Source of the DNA: Aquabacterium sp. A3
GTDB taxonomy: Bacteria > Pseudomonadota > Gammaproteobacteria > Burkholderiales > Burkholderiaceae_C
Assembly (NCBI RefSeq): GCF_038069945.1
Contig: NZ_JBBPEV010000001.1
Location: forward strand, 1,922,001-1,986,000
Length of the DNA stretch: 64,000 bases
Direction of reading: 5' to 3'
Shown: positions 9,001-16,372 of the stretch, in pieces
Position numbering within the stretch: position 1 is the first letter of the stretch
Layout: the number at the start of each line of letters is the position of its first letter
Position numbers and translations under genes: made by a program
Notes under the pieces: model-generated
What the model saw: the letters and a program-made list of their open reading frames with translations, nothing else
What the model was told of the DNA's origin: nothing
Databases searched by the model: none

Positions 9001-10199
9001 ACCTGCAAGGCACCGCTTTGCCAGGCGCCATCCGGCGTCCACTGTGGGCGCTTGAGCTGGTCGCGCAGCACAGCGGGCGTGCCCGTGAGCGGCTTGGGCG
9101 GCGCCCCACGGAACTGCAGCGTCTGGCTGCCAGCCGCCGGGTCAAAACCGATCTTGTCGTAGTGGGCCGTGAGGTCCACCTTCTCGTCCCACTTCTTGAT
9201 CTGGTCGGTGGCGAACGTGGGGTCTTTGCGGTTGTAGCCCGCCGGGCGCTTGAGCGACTTGCCCGCGCGTTTCTTGTAGAGATGGAAGTGCCGGGCCTTG
9301 AGGTCGGGCAGGTTCAGGGTTTCGAGGTCCTTGCGGGCCTTCTTGTCTTTGGCGGGGTCGATGGCCGACTGGCTGACGTCGTTGGGGTTGGCGTAGGCCG
9401 GGTCGGGCGCGGCCGGCGGCTTGGGCTTGCGCGCCACCACGGCCCCCAGGTCCATGTCGTCGTTTTGCATGACGTGGGCCAACTCGTGCGCCATGAGCGC
9501 GCGCCCTTGCTCGCTGCCAGGTTGGTGCTCGCCCGCCGCGAACACGATGTGCTGCCCGAAGGTGAAGGCGCGGGCGTGCAGGCTGCGGGCTGCGTCGGCC
9601 GCCGCCGCGTCGTTGTGCACGCGCACGTGCGACAGATCGCGCCCGAATCGGGGCTCGAAGAAAGCCCGTGCCTGAGCGTCCATGGGCTCGCCGGGCCCCA
9701 GACGGCCCTTGAGGGCCTCGGGGCTGTCGGGTTGCTTGGAGCCCGAGGGGTCGGCGCGATCAGGCGCTGGGGCCTCAGGGCCCGTGGCCTTGCGTTGCAC
9801 CGGTGGCTGGCCCGTGGGCCCTGCCGCGTTCGACGCACCCGCCTTCGGCGCGCCGGATGCCACTGGGGTGGCCGGTGCGGCCGCAGGCTGACGCATGACG
9901 GCATCGGCCATGGCATCGGCTTGACGCTCCACCGCATCGCCCGGTTGCGTGACGGCCAGCTTGGGACGAGCCGCCAGGCGCGCAAAGGCGTCCTTGTTGG
10001 CCTGGGTGCCCGGGCCGGCGCTGGACGCTTTGCCGACATCCTTATCCTTGGCGGCGCCCTTCGCTGTCGAAGCGTCCTTGCTGGCGTCCTGGGCCCCGGC
10101 CGCAGACGTGGCCTTATCGCCCTGCGATTTTGCAGGTGTTGCAGCCTGACGACCGCCACTTTTGGCGGTGTCAGGCTTGGTGGACGACGACGTGGCCAT
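3021..10199 (-). CDS. Giant duplicated DUF4157 / HNH-like / beta-repeat protein, putative eCIS cargo
   Basis: A 2392-residue protein made of two copies of one module. Copy 1: low-complexity Ala/Lys/Asp leader (1-160), DUF4157 region (about 165-250) with a zincin-type HELAH at 238-242, and an HNH-like motif around VDHIVEAQVGG (400-410). A long beta-rich region follows, with repeated phrases such as VPGDAGVKVGAKLNLEFSA. Copy 2: DUF4157 at about 1285-1370 with HELAH at 1358-1362, VDHIVELQIGG with D at 1545, and the same beta-rich type of region to the end. DUF4157 is known to accompany eCIS loci and toxin-like proteins. The role here, as injected cargo or a particle-bound protease or nuclease, is inference. 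No Shine-Dalgarno is evident before the ATG at 10199, 17 bases after the preceding stop. No signal peptide is seen. Confidence 0.8.
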   Translation of the reverse strand: MATSSSTKPDTAKSGGRQAATPAKSQGDKATSAAGAQDASKDASTAKGAAKDKDVGKASSAGPGTQANKDAFARLAARPKLAVTQPGDAVERQADAMADAVMRQPAAAPATPVASGAPKAGASNAAGPTGQPPVQRKATGPEAPAPDRADPSGSKQPDSPEALKGRLGPGEPMDAQARAFFEPRFGRDLSHVRVHNDAAAADAARSLHARAFTFGQHIVFAAGEHQPGSEQGRALMAHELAHVMQNDDMDLGAVVARKPKPPAAPDPAYANPNDVSQSAIDPAKDKKARKDLETLNLPDLKARHFHLYKKRAGKSLKRPAGYNRKDPTFATDQIKKWDEKVDLTAHYDKIGFDPAAGSQTLQFRGAPPKPLTGTPAVLRDQLKRPQWTPDGAWQSGALQVDHIVEAQVGGEDAFENYELYTGKHNITAGPLLQTSINKNVSAYLAAVDKNATKKLVGDYLQANDINFKDVKGGGGSAKNPEKTSQFWSRDEIVKGKHLAWLMPDPAEKPSDGTDAKRFALYSGTGAGYIDSFAYNKSKKTVSVANNGRLAGIDLTAIKITADLGKAGLSGDIGTLEGTWSLPKSVKVNAGKKFSVGLKAVAGKPYAGAMDNLPAPEMDVPGASPVAFEQISVLRGQVFADGTLTASHELFQGLKIPVRWRGDELAFEHTLTATDLSDKFKLPGITIDEASLTLMFGTKGLGAEGNLNFSIKGFGAGYLTVGMRSGKESPILYAKGALIADRKLFDLAQVELGYSTGEGFSGKGTLGITNPDKVKGIKSASLSVSYANSVFTATGDVSPDIPGLASASLSVTYAKEQLQITGKLALDEKVPMVEAADITVSVTQTGDQWKVAANGEVTPKIPGLTGAKLAFDYNDGTVLLEGSFKFEKGPLSGTVKAGVTNAAVDDKGQRSEKGEGGTFKAFGAADIDAKLIPDKLTGTLKLRLAPDGTVRVGGGLKVEEVQLFPKVPKGDANFIDKKFDSPSIPVPGLGFSVGSVSVGVTLSATATLKAHAYIGPGTLKGVNIEVEEFDPAAIDINQLKFKGGGRFEVPGDAGVKVGAKLNLEFSAAVASLVGSVGLEAGVNIPEEKQPILGATTKFTYSVNDGLDLSNTLSLNINPALTFRVFGEVSAKLNLLLKKVTVWSKDFTLAQASYQLPVGINATGTVGYNSKTGKITPEKISDAFSIKQPTLDSNTLSEIARGKSGPPVVETTDDQGKVVDDTELMSSEPVCSVMPDEPNASYDPGQSLMPDALPEPEPHQSVMPQRAEGTPQTGAPPPTEVDDGLLQRLGAGQSLDLRTRVRMEQQLGADFSQVRVHTSPVAEREAERLQARAFTVGQDIAFAPGEYQPDSLEGQRLLAHELAHVLQQQRGVARQVMRLGEGETEPDASPGASPAASPTATDTAAPEATDAADATEPALGDITLPQLKLPSLKYTETDDNRHRHAAYRRALTAGVRRPAGYRRADLDSRQQSLWRRATPPGALRTALQTVVSGLETDKVYVAVPRQRTLANAGNHVMVGRVNDLALALRQPRWTRDGEPQDHPFEVDHIVELQIGGIGYDRIDNLELLERSANGASGRAIDRYMDEAFAAYARSDAAATLPAEQRQAEVLKRRFNVRYGGFLAEGDPSTGHRYTLDNVLAAQPAEGLRIHDPSNLTGTPSDGHAVQPWPAGVDAARYTGSPNLLVLYPTRRGGQPKEVPLREGQPVDADRVLRDWVPGLTTTGLSLTLSESATGPMGHVRGSLVHAQLAEGARADVDIAIQRLPRLTNAGVLDTDALEDRFRGILRAAGVTALSPVVLSDIDIVPGIGLTVHGHVEPSIALLRGTRLDFRILGDDLQVYKTFSGGELALGGPFRIDGCDLTVALGTRSGLTVDGGVAYSVSRLGQGNLRGAASREGFRLTGDFQFDRTLFDGEASVRLAYERTPDAPEGKLSGGGRLAIGPGKVRGIQRASVDASFDGEQRSIQGTADLSIPGVESATLGVTFDPERGTVIGGAARFRDRPGLRNGRIEASLSQASGADEWSLAATGSAEATFAGITATLEASYRNGLFMFAADAPFEVGERVRGRVRVGLTNGDVDDEGRLLDAPPAEGTAGGGGELRPFGNGTVTVRLTDWLEGGVGLKVRPSGELLISGRIGIPEPITVFDQYPSPERARRELFRMPTVSVPLVGLSVGGTVVGVALTINGRVTGHAHVGPGRLTRTEVEVHDFNPAQPDSLHVTGGATFDLPAEAGVAASLDAGVSLGAAVIRATAGLSVSAEAALTARVTPAVDIDWRPNTGLHLHAGLDASLTPRLAFNLNGYAEVVADAFVTSFTLWRKDWNLARREIGSNLALRLAVPVDYYSDGRGVVFDPQAVRFDVPSLNGDTLDQLLNAPDSGAERTERRDDRGAGERAARG

Positions 10200-10216
10200 G
10201 GACGTACGATCGTCAA

Positions 10217-13200
10217 TCAGGCAGGGCGCACCGGTGCAACGCCCACCACCACCAGGTGTTGCGCAGCACGGCCGAAGTTGCTCACACCAACCTGGTAGGT
10301 GCCCTCCAGGGTGGCAGCAAAGGGCGCGCGCAACTGCTCGACCTGCCTGGTGGCCTGCGCCAAATCACCGGCCGACGCAGACTGCAACCACACGGCGCTG
10401 GCACGCAGGGGACCCTCCGCCGTCGAGCTCAGGGCCCGCTGCGCCAGGGTCTGAAGCTCGGCCAGCGCTCCGGTGGACAGCGCCTCGCCCTGCACCGTGA
10501 ACACATGGTCTGGCACACCGGGGTCACGCCCTGCAGCGCGGGCTTCTTCGGCCTGGGCGAGCAAGCGCTCCATCCTTTGCCATCCTTCCTGCGGACTGCG
10601 GCGCAGGGCCTGTGTCACGCTCAAATGGCTTTTTTCATCAAGCACCACAAGGCGATGAGTGATGGAGGCCACCTCCATCACGTCCAGCGTCACGAGCAGC
10701 ATGCCGCCGTCCAGGCTGGCGTCGTCCAGCGCGGTCGGCGCCTTGTTCAGGGTGCCCAGCACGCTGCCGCCCGCAGCAGGCAGCTGCACCATGCCCTGCA
10801 GGGTGCGCACCATGTCGTTGAGGCGGGCCCGGTTTTGCCAGCCCTGGCCGGTTTGGGGCGTGCGCTCCCACGCACGGCCCAGCACCACCGTGTTGCCCGG
10901 GTTGGAGGCGGCCCACATGGCGCGCACATCGCCTGCGGTTTCTTCAGGCGTGGTGTTGTCGTCCAGGTAGCGCAGCACGCCCACGCGCTTGGGCGCGAAC
11001 TGCGTCCACACCGCATCGCCCGCGGTCTTCACCGCCTCCTTGAACGCGATCATCTGATCGACCGACTTCAAACGCAGGTGCCAGACCTGGAAGGCCTCCG
11101 TCAGCGACTCGGGCACGGGTGCGGTGCACACTGGGTCGCAGAAATGCGGACGGGCCCGGCGGAACATCACCCAGTCGTGCACGGCCTTGACGGCGACGGT
11201 GTCGCTGGCCTGCGCGGTGGGCAACAGGCGTTGGCGGGCGCGGTGGAAGAAGGCCGCGTCGTCCATGGCCTCTGACAATTGCGTGATGGCGTTGAGCGCC
11301 CGCGTGGCCAGGCCCGACGATGCTGCGGGCATGCCCGACAAGGCATTGAGCGTGGCCAACTCCAGGCGCCCGTCGGCCGGGGTGGCATCCAGGCGGCCCA
11401 TGGCGGCGGCGATGGCCTGGGCGGTGGCCTCGTCGGCGGCCTGGTCGACCAGGCTTTGCCAGTCCATGCCCACGACGGCCTGGCGGGGCAGGTCGTCCCA
11501 CACCACGTCGATGGGCGGGGTCTTGGGGTTTTGCGCGGCATCGTCGATCTGCAGCAGGCCCTCGCGCGCCGTGCCCCGGCGGCTCAGGGTGAGGGTGCGG
11601 CGCATGGTGCTGCGCTTGGTTTGGGACTGCCCGGCCGCCACCACCACCGACTGCTGGTCGAGGTCGAGCTGCACGCGGGCCACGGTGCGTTGCGCCTGCG
11701 TGCTGCGGCTGAGCACCGTGACCGTGCCTTGCGACTTCAGCGCCATCAGCACGCCGGCCTTGGCGGCGATCAACAGGGCCACCTCCATGGCGATGGGGGT
11801 GCTCTGGCCCACGGTGAGGCTCAAGGGGTCGTCGCGCACATCGCCGGCCAGGTAGGCGGCCTCCACACCGTTGCGGCCAGTGCGGCCGGTGGTGCTGAGC
11901 TTGGCGGTGTGGGTGCCACTGGTCTCCCTCAAGGGGGTCTCCTCTGCGGAGGCCTCATCCACGGAAGCTTCTTCCACGGGGGCATCGTCCTCGTTGCGTC
12001 CGCCCAGCACCACGGTCAGCCGGTGTCCGGCGGTCGGGTCCAGGTCGGTGCGGCTCAAGCCCTCCGGGGCAGCGCCCTTCATGGTGCCACCCAGCGTGGT
12101 GCCGACCACCATGTTCATGGGCTGCTCGGCGCGCATCATGCGCATCGCCGTGGGGGCGGGCTGTGAGGGCGTGCCCGTGCTGTCTGCCGCCACCTCCACG
12201 GTGTTGATCTCTTCGGCGACCGGGGCCTCATCATCGCCCTTGCCCTTGGCCGCCGCGGCCAGCACCAGCACGCCGGCCATGGGCACGTTGAGCTGGGTCT
12301 GCCACCAGGTGCCTTGCGGCGCTGCGGCCACCGAGCCCACGGCGCCATCGGGCACGAACACCTCCACCTCTTCCAGCGCCTGCGGGTTCTCGATGCCCTT
12401 GGTCAGCGAGATGCGGTTCATGTGCTGGGCTTCTTCCAGCAGGTGCGGCAGGGCATCGAACGGCGCGGCGCGCAGGTGCACGCGCACACCTTCGCCAAAC
12501 CAGCGGGCCAGTTGCTCAGGCACCGACTGGGTGGCCGCAATCGGCAGGTAGCCCGCCGGCGGCAAGTCGCCAAAGCCCTTGGCCAGCAGCCAGCGCGCCG
12601 GGGTTTGCTGGCCGCTGTTGAGGTTCAACTTCGACAGGGCCGACTCGATGGCCTGCAGGTTGGCGGCCGAGGCCTTGGCCTCGTTCACCATCCAGGTGGC
12701 GTCCGATTTGGTGACGCGCCCGCCCAGGCGCTCGGCCATGGCCCGTGCGCTGTCGGCGTAGTGCTTGTTGAGCGCACGGATCTCGCGGCGCGTGCGCTCC
12801 AGGGCCTCGCGCAAGTCGTCGCAAGGGTCCACCGGCGCGCCCAGGTCCACATCGCCGCCCAGGCCGCGGCTGAGCTGGCACTGGAACTGCAGAATCTGCG
12901 CTAGGAACACGTTCCACGGGCGCATGGCCATGCGGCCTTGCCAGTAAGCGCGGGCCTGGGCCTCCATGCGCTCGCGGCGGCCCGTCCACATGTCGATGGA
13001 CTTCAGGCTCTGGCCTTCGCGCACCAGCACGCCCAGCACCAGCTCGTTGCGGGTGCCGATGTGGGCGGGGCCGCACCACACGGGGCCGCGCAGGCCCTGG
13101 GGGCTCAGCAGGTGGGGCACGGCCTGACGCTCGCGCTCGAAGTAGGCCGAGGCCACGCGGTTGCGCAGGTGGGCGGTGCCGAACAAGGGGCTGTTGGGCA

Positions 13201-13777
13201 GTGGCAAGGCGATGGGCCGCAGGCGCATGACCAGGCCTTCGACGATGCTGCTGTGCCGCGAGTCGGACACGCAGGCCGATTCGCACAGCTTGCCGTGCAC
13301 AGGCTCGTTGCCGCACAGCGCGTCGATGGGGCCCACGGTGAGCTCGTAGACCACGAGGCCGTCGCCCACCGTGGTGGTGCTACCTGGCGTGCCACTGACA
13401 CAAGGCTCGAAGCCGGCCGAGCCCGTGGTGGGCGCGGGTTGGGCCACGGCCAGCAACTCGCTCAGCGCCGCCGAGACCTCGCCCACGGCCATGACGAATT
13501 CACCCGCTGGCGTGACGCCCATGCCGGGCAGCACGGTGATCTGGTTGCCCTCGACCTCGAAGTCCAAGCCATGCACCACGCCCCAGCCACCGGCCTGGTT
13601 GGCCAGTTGCACGCGCAGGCGATGGTAGGCCTGTTCATGGGCCAGGTCGTCGGCGCGCAGGAAGCGGCCATCGAAGTAATGCAGGCGGTTGAGCGGCGAG
13701 GCCGTTTCGATGAAGGCGCGGCCGTCGGTGACGCCCGTGTCCAGGCATTCGGTCTTGAGTTCGTCTTGCTTGCCCAT
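10217..13777 (-). CDS. Large eCIS baseplate/fibre-like protein, function unknown
   Basis: A 1186-residue protein with no assigned enzyme motif. Its N-terminus has a recognisable block, LNRLHYFDGRFLRADDLAHEQ (about 30-50) followed by GGWGVVHGLDFEVEGNQITV and PGMGVTPAGEF. I recall this arrangement from proteins in phage-tail-like loci. The upstream 396-residue protein has a related block, so the two are probably paralogous in this domain. The middle is mixed helix/strand with an acidic glutamate-rich stretch (about 610-630), and the C-terminus is helical. I place the start at the ATG at 13777 because GAGG precedes it; the GTG at 13789 overlaps the previous stop. A structural role at the baseplate or as a surface adaptor is inferred from neighbours. 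Confidence 0.6.
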   Translation of the reverse strand: MGKQDELKTECLDTGVTDGRAFIETASPLNRLHYFDGRFLRADDLAHEQAYHRLRVQLANQAGGWGVVHGLDFEVEGNQITVLPGMGVTPAGEFVMAVGEVSAALSELLAVAQPAPTTGSAGFEPCVSGTPGSTTTVGDGLVVYELTVGPIDALCGNEPVHGKLCESACVSDSRHSSIVEGLVMRLRPIALPLPNSPLFGTAHLRNRVASAYFERERQAVPHLLSPQGLRGPVWCGPAHIGTRNELVLGVLVREGQSLKSIDMWTGRRERMEAQARAYWQGRMAMRPWNVFLAQILQFQCQLSRGLGGDVDLGAPVDPCDDLREALERTRREIRALNKHYADSARAMAERLGGRVTKSDATWMVNEAKASAANLQAIESALSKLNLNSGQQTPARWLLAKGFGDLPPAGYLPIAATQSVPEQLARWFGEGVRVHLRAAPFDALPHLLEEAQHMNRISLTKGIENPQALEEVEVFVPDGAVGSVAAAPQGTWWQTQLNVPMAGVLVLAAAAKGKGDDEAPVAEEINTVEVAADSTGTPSQPAPTAMRMMRAEQPMNMVVGTTLGGTMKGAAPEGLSRTDLDPTAGHRLTVVLGGRNEDDAPVEEASVDEASAEETPLRETSGTHTAKLSTTGRTGRNGVEAAYLAGDVRDDPLSLTVGQSTPIAMEVALLIAAKAGVLMALKSQGTVTVLSRSTQAQRTVARVQLDLDQQSVVVAAGQSQTKRSTMRRTLTLSRRGTAREGLLQIDDAAQNPKTPPIDVVWDDLPRQAVVGMDWQSLVDQAADEATAQAIAAAMGRLDATPADGRLELATLNALSGMPAASSGLATRALNAITQLSEAMDDAAFFHRARQRLLPTAQASDTVAVKAVHDWVMFRRARPHFCDPVCTAPVPESLTEAFQVWHLRLKSVDQMIAFKEAVKTAGDAVWTQFAPKRVGVLRYLDDNTTPEETAGDVRAMWAASNPGNTVVLGRAWERTPQTGQGWQNRARLNDMVRTLQGMVQLPAAGGSVLGTLNKAPTALDDASLDGGMLLVTLDVMEVASITHRLVVLDEKSHLSVTQALRRSPQEGWQRMERLLAQAEEARAAGRDPGVPDHVFTVQGEALSTGALAELQTLAQRALSSTAEGPLRASAVWLQSASAGDLAQATRQVEQLRAPFAATLEGTYQVGVSNFGRAAQHLVVVGVAPVRPA

Positions 13778-13785
13778 GGGGGACC

Positions 13786-14976
13786 TCACGAAAGGGTGAT
13801 CGACAGTTGCTGGCCATCGGCCTGGGGTTCAGAGGCACCCAGCGGCAGACCGCTGGCGCCCATCAAGGGAGTGGGCCCACGGCCCTGGGCCGTCACGCGC
13901 ACCGCCAGGGTGTCGTCGCGGGGGCCATTGAGCGCGAGCGTGACCGTGGGCACGCCTGCGGGTTCGGTGTAGGTGGCTGCGTCCACGGTCAGGCTCCGCC
14001 AGCCGGTGGTGGCATCGAACTGGGTGACGGTGAAGGCCTGCGCCGCCACGCTGGCCGCCGCCAGAGGCTGGCTGAACACCAGGGTCACGGTGGCGCCCAC
14101 GGCGGCGCTGCCCGCAGCCACCATCACCGGACCGCCCACCAGGGGCGGCGTGGCCAGCGCCGGCATCAGCACGCGCTGCAGGGTGGCGGTGGACAGCAGC
14201 AGCGGTCGCACGCTCATGTCCACGGCGTCGACGCTGGCCTGCCACTGCCCATCCACCCGGTCGAACTGCACGCCCGTCAGGCGCGCCAGCGGCACCGGCG
14301 GGATGGCGGCGGGATCGTTGGCATCGGGCACGGCGTCTGGTGGCAACGCCGCCAGAAAGGCGACCCACGCATCACGGTCGGAGCCGGGGGTCGGCCCGGA
14401 AGGCGGGGCCACGGGCGCCTCGTCGCTGGCCTCGATGCGCTGCAGGCTCAGGCGCGCAGACTCGCACACACGGGCGTAGGCGATGTCGCTGGATTGCCGC
14501 TGGCAGGGGTCGGCCACGGCGGGCACGGGCTCGGTCAGGCAGGTGGTGTACGACAGCAGCACCTGCAGGTCGATGCGGGCGGTGTCGCGGTCCCAGAACT
14601 CGGCGTAATCAGGGTCTTTCTCGCTGAGGCGGGCAGCCCACCAGCGGGCCAGGCTCAGGCATTGGGCCTGCTCGATCAGCAGGTCGCGGCCGCCCAGGTC
14701 GATGGCATGCCCGGGACTGACGCGCAGCTCGGCCGTCTCACCGTCGACCGTGACGGCATAGCCAGCCACCACGCCATGGCCATGCAGGGCGCGCTGATGG
14801 CGGCGTGCCTGCCCCACGTGAAAGCCTTGCAGGGCGCGCACATCGGCCACGCCCAGCAATTGGCCGAAGTGCACGTTGAGCGTGCATTGCGGGTTCTCGG
14901 GCAAGGTGGCGGCGCAGCGGTCGGCGTCGGCCGCAGGGTCGCAGGCGCTGGATAAGCGGGTGACGGTGGCTGACAT
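13786..14976 (-). CDS. eCIS-associated protein with adaptor-like N-terminus and Ig-like C-terminal part
   Basis: A 396-residue protein. The N-terminal domain (about 30-115; HFGQLLGVADVRALQGFHVG, GHGVVAGYAVTVDG, VSPGHAIDLGGRDLLIEQ) resembles the start of the next protein (10217-13777). The C-terminal third (about 290-375) looks like a beta-sandwich of the bacterial Ig type (VTLVFSQPLAAASVAAQAF, then TVTLALNGPRDDTLAVRV). AGGAG eight bases before the ATG at 14976 supports the start. It ends beside the start of the next gene, so the two are translationally linked. A structural or attachment role in the particle is an inference. Confidence 0.6.
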   Translation of the reverse strand: MSATVTRLSSACDPAADADRCAATLPENPQCTLNVHFGQLLGVADVRALQGFHVGQARRHQRALHGHGVVAGYAVTVDGETAELRVSPGHAIDLGGRDLLIEQAQCLSLARWWAARLSEKDPDYAEFWDRDTARIDLQVLLSYTTCLTEPVPAVADPCQRQSSDIAYARVCESARLSLQRIEASDEAPVAPPSGPTPGSDRDAWVAFLAALPPDAVPDANDPAAIPPVPLARLTGVQFDRVDGQWQASVDAVDMSVRPLLLSTATLQRVLMPALATPPLVGGPVMVAAGSAAVGATVTLVFSQPLAAASVAAQAFTVTQFDATTGWRSLTVDAATYTEPAGVPTVTLALNGPRDDTLAVRVTAQGRGPTPLMGASGLPLGASEPQADGQQLSITLS

Positions 14977-14998
14977 CTTCTTGGCTCCTGTGGGGGGC

Positions 14999-16372
14999 TC
15001 AGTTCACGAGGCCGGTGCTGCGCCAGGCCAGGCGCACCCGGCGGCCTTGCTCGGCCTGGGCCACGTCGGCACGGCTGGCCAGCAAGGACCATGCGGCTTG
15101 CGCAGCCTCACGCTGGCGCACGGCCAGGCGCGCGGCCTGCAAGGCGTCGGCATGCTGGCTTTCGGCCAGCGTCAAGGCCGACAGCAACTGGCTCAAAGGC
15201 GTGCCGTCCTTGAGCCGCTTCAAACGGGCCAGCGCGGCATCCAGGCGCTCCAGCGCATCCCACAAGGCATCGGGCACGTCGGCCAGCCAGCGTTGCAGCA
15301 AAGGGTGATCGGCGTGCGCCGCCAAGGCCGTGTGGGCGTTGCGGCGGTTCAGTTTGGCGGCGGTCAGTTCGTCAAACGGGGTCTTGATCGCGCCCGCATG
15401 CAAGGCCGCGAGGGTGGCGTCGGGGGTGGTGGCGCGGGCGGCGGCCCACGCTAGGTCGTAGGCCGACTGCTTGCTGCGCACCGTGTCTTCGGCGTCGTCC
15501 ACGGCCTTCAGCAGGGCCAAGGCCGCTTCGGCCTGGGCCAGCAAGGCGGCGTCACCATTGAACGCCAAGCGGGCGGCCTGGGCGTCGGTCAGTGGGCCAC
15601 GACCGGCCGGCAAGGCCGCCAGCGCGGCCAAGGTGTCGACGTCGTCAGCCACCTTGGTGGCCGCATCGGCAAACTCGCGCACAGCGGCCAGGGCCTGGGC
15701 GTGGGCACGCTCGGCCTGGGCCAGCGCCGGATGGGCGGCGGCGTGTGCGCTCTGCGCACGACTCTGGGCGCGGAGGGTGCCATCACGCGCGGCCTCGGCG
15801 CGGTCGCGCAGGCGTTGCAGCAACAGGGGCTGGGCAGGGTCGGTGGCCGGGAAGGCGCCTTCCACACGGGCCTTGGCGGTGGTCTCGTGCGCGGCCAGTG
15901 CGGCGGTGGCGTCATTGGCGGCTTCTTGCCAACGGCCGGTCTGCAACTCGTTGACGAAGGCCGTGCGGGCGGTGGCCTCGGCTTGCGCCTGGGCCAGCTC
16001 CACGTCCACCTGGGCGGCGTCGGCCTCCAGGGCCTGCAACCAGCGCGACAGCACGTCCTGATCAAAGGCCTGTTGCGCCAGCACGCCCTCGGCCTCGGCC
16101 TGATCGCTCAGGGCCTGGGCCTGCGCCACGCGGGCGGCGCTGAGGTCGTTGAGCAGCGGTGTGGCGTCCGCCGGCATGGTGACGCGGGCCAGTGCGGCGC
16201 GCAGTCGCTCCTGTTCGGCGGCGGCAGTGAGCGCCTGGTCTTGCGCGGTGCGCAGCGCCTGCCGGGTCACGGCTCCCTCCTGCCGCAGGGTGGCCAGCCG
16301 GGCGCGGGCCTCCGCCTGGGCCTGCAGGATGCGGCTGGCCTCGCTTTGCCAGTAGGTGATGAGCGTGCTCAT
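14999..16372 (-). CDS. Alanine-rich coiled-coil protein of the eCIS locus
   Basis: A 457-residue protein that is helical almost throughout: long runs of Ala, Gln, Glu, Leu and Arg with few Gly/Pro and no signal peptide (LQAQAEARARLATLRQEG at about 17-34; AQALSDQAEAEGVLAQQAF further on). This is the signature of an extended coiled coil. The ATG at 16372 overlaps the ATPase stop as ATGA. Such a rod could be a tape-measure-like or scaffolding component, and its place right behind the ATPase suggests assembly. It lacks the hydrophobic segments of classical tail tape measures, so that call stays open. No family was recognised. Confidence 0.6.
   Translation of the reverse strand: MSTLITYWQSEASRILQAQAEARARLATLRQEGAVTRQALRTAQDQALTAAAEQERLRAALARVTMPADATPLLNDLSAARVAQAQALSDQAEAEGVLAQQAFDQDVLSRWLQALEADAAQVDVELAQAQAEATARTAFVNELQTGRWQEAANDATAALAAHETTAKARVEGAFPATDPAQPLLLQRLRDRAEAARDGTLRAQSRAQSAHAAAHPALAQAERAHAQALAAVREFADAATKVADDVDTLAALAALPAGRGPLTDAQAARLAFNGDAALLAQAEAALALLKAVDDAEDTVRSKQSAYDLAWAAARATTPDATLAALHAGAIKTPFDELTAAKLNRRNAHTALAAHADHPLLQRWLADVPDALWDALERLDAALARLKRLKDGTPLSQLLSALTLAESQHADALQAARLAVRQREAAQAAWSLLASRADVAQAEQGRRVRLAWRSTGLVN

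Noticed and set aside
6642..10298. Very long open frame on the plus strand (about 1200 codons) opposite the DUF4157 gene
   Set aside because: It is antisense to a gene with clear motifs, and its product is a His/Gly/Ala/Arg-rich sequence without known domains. This is typical of high-GC antisense frames.
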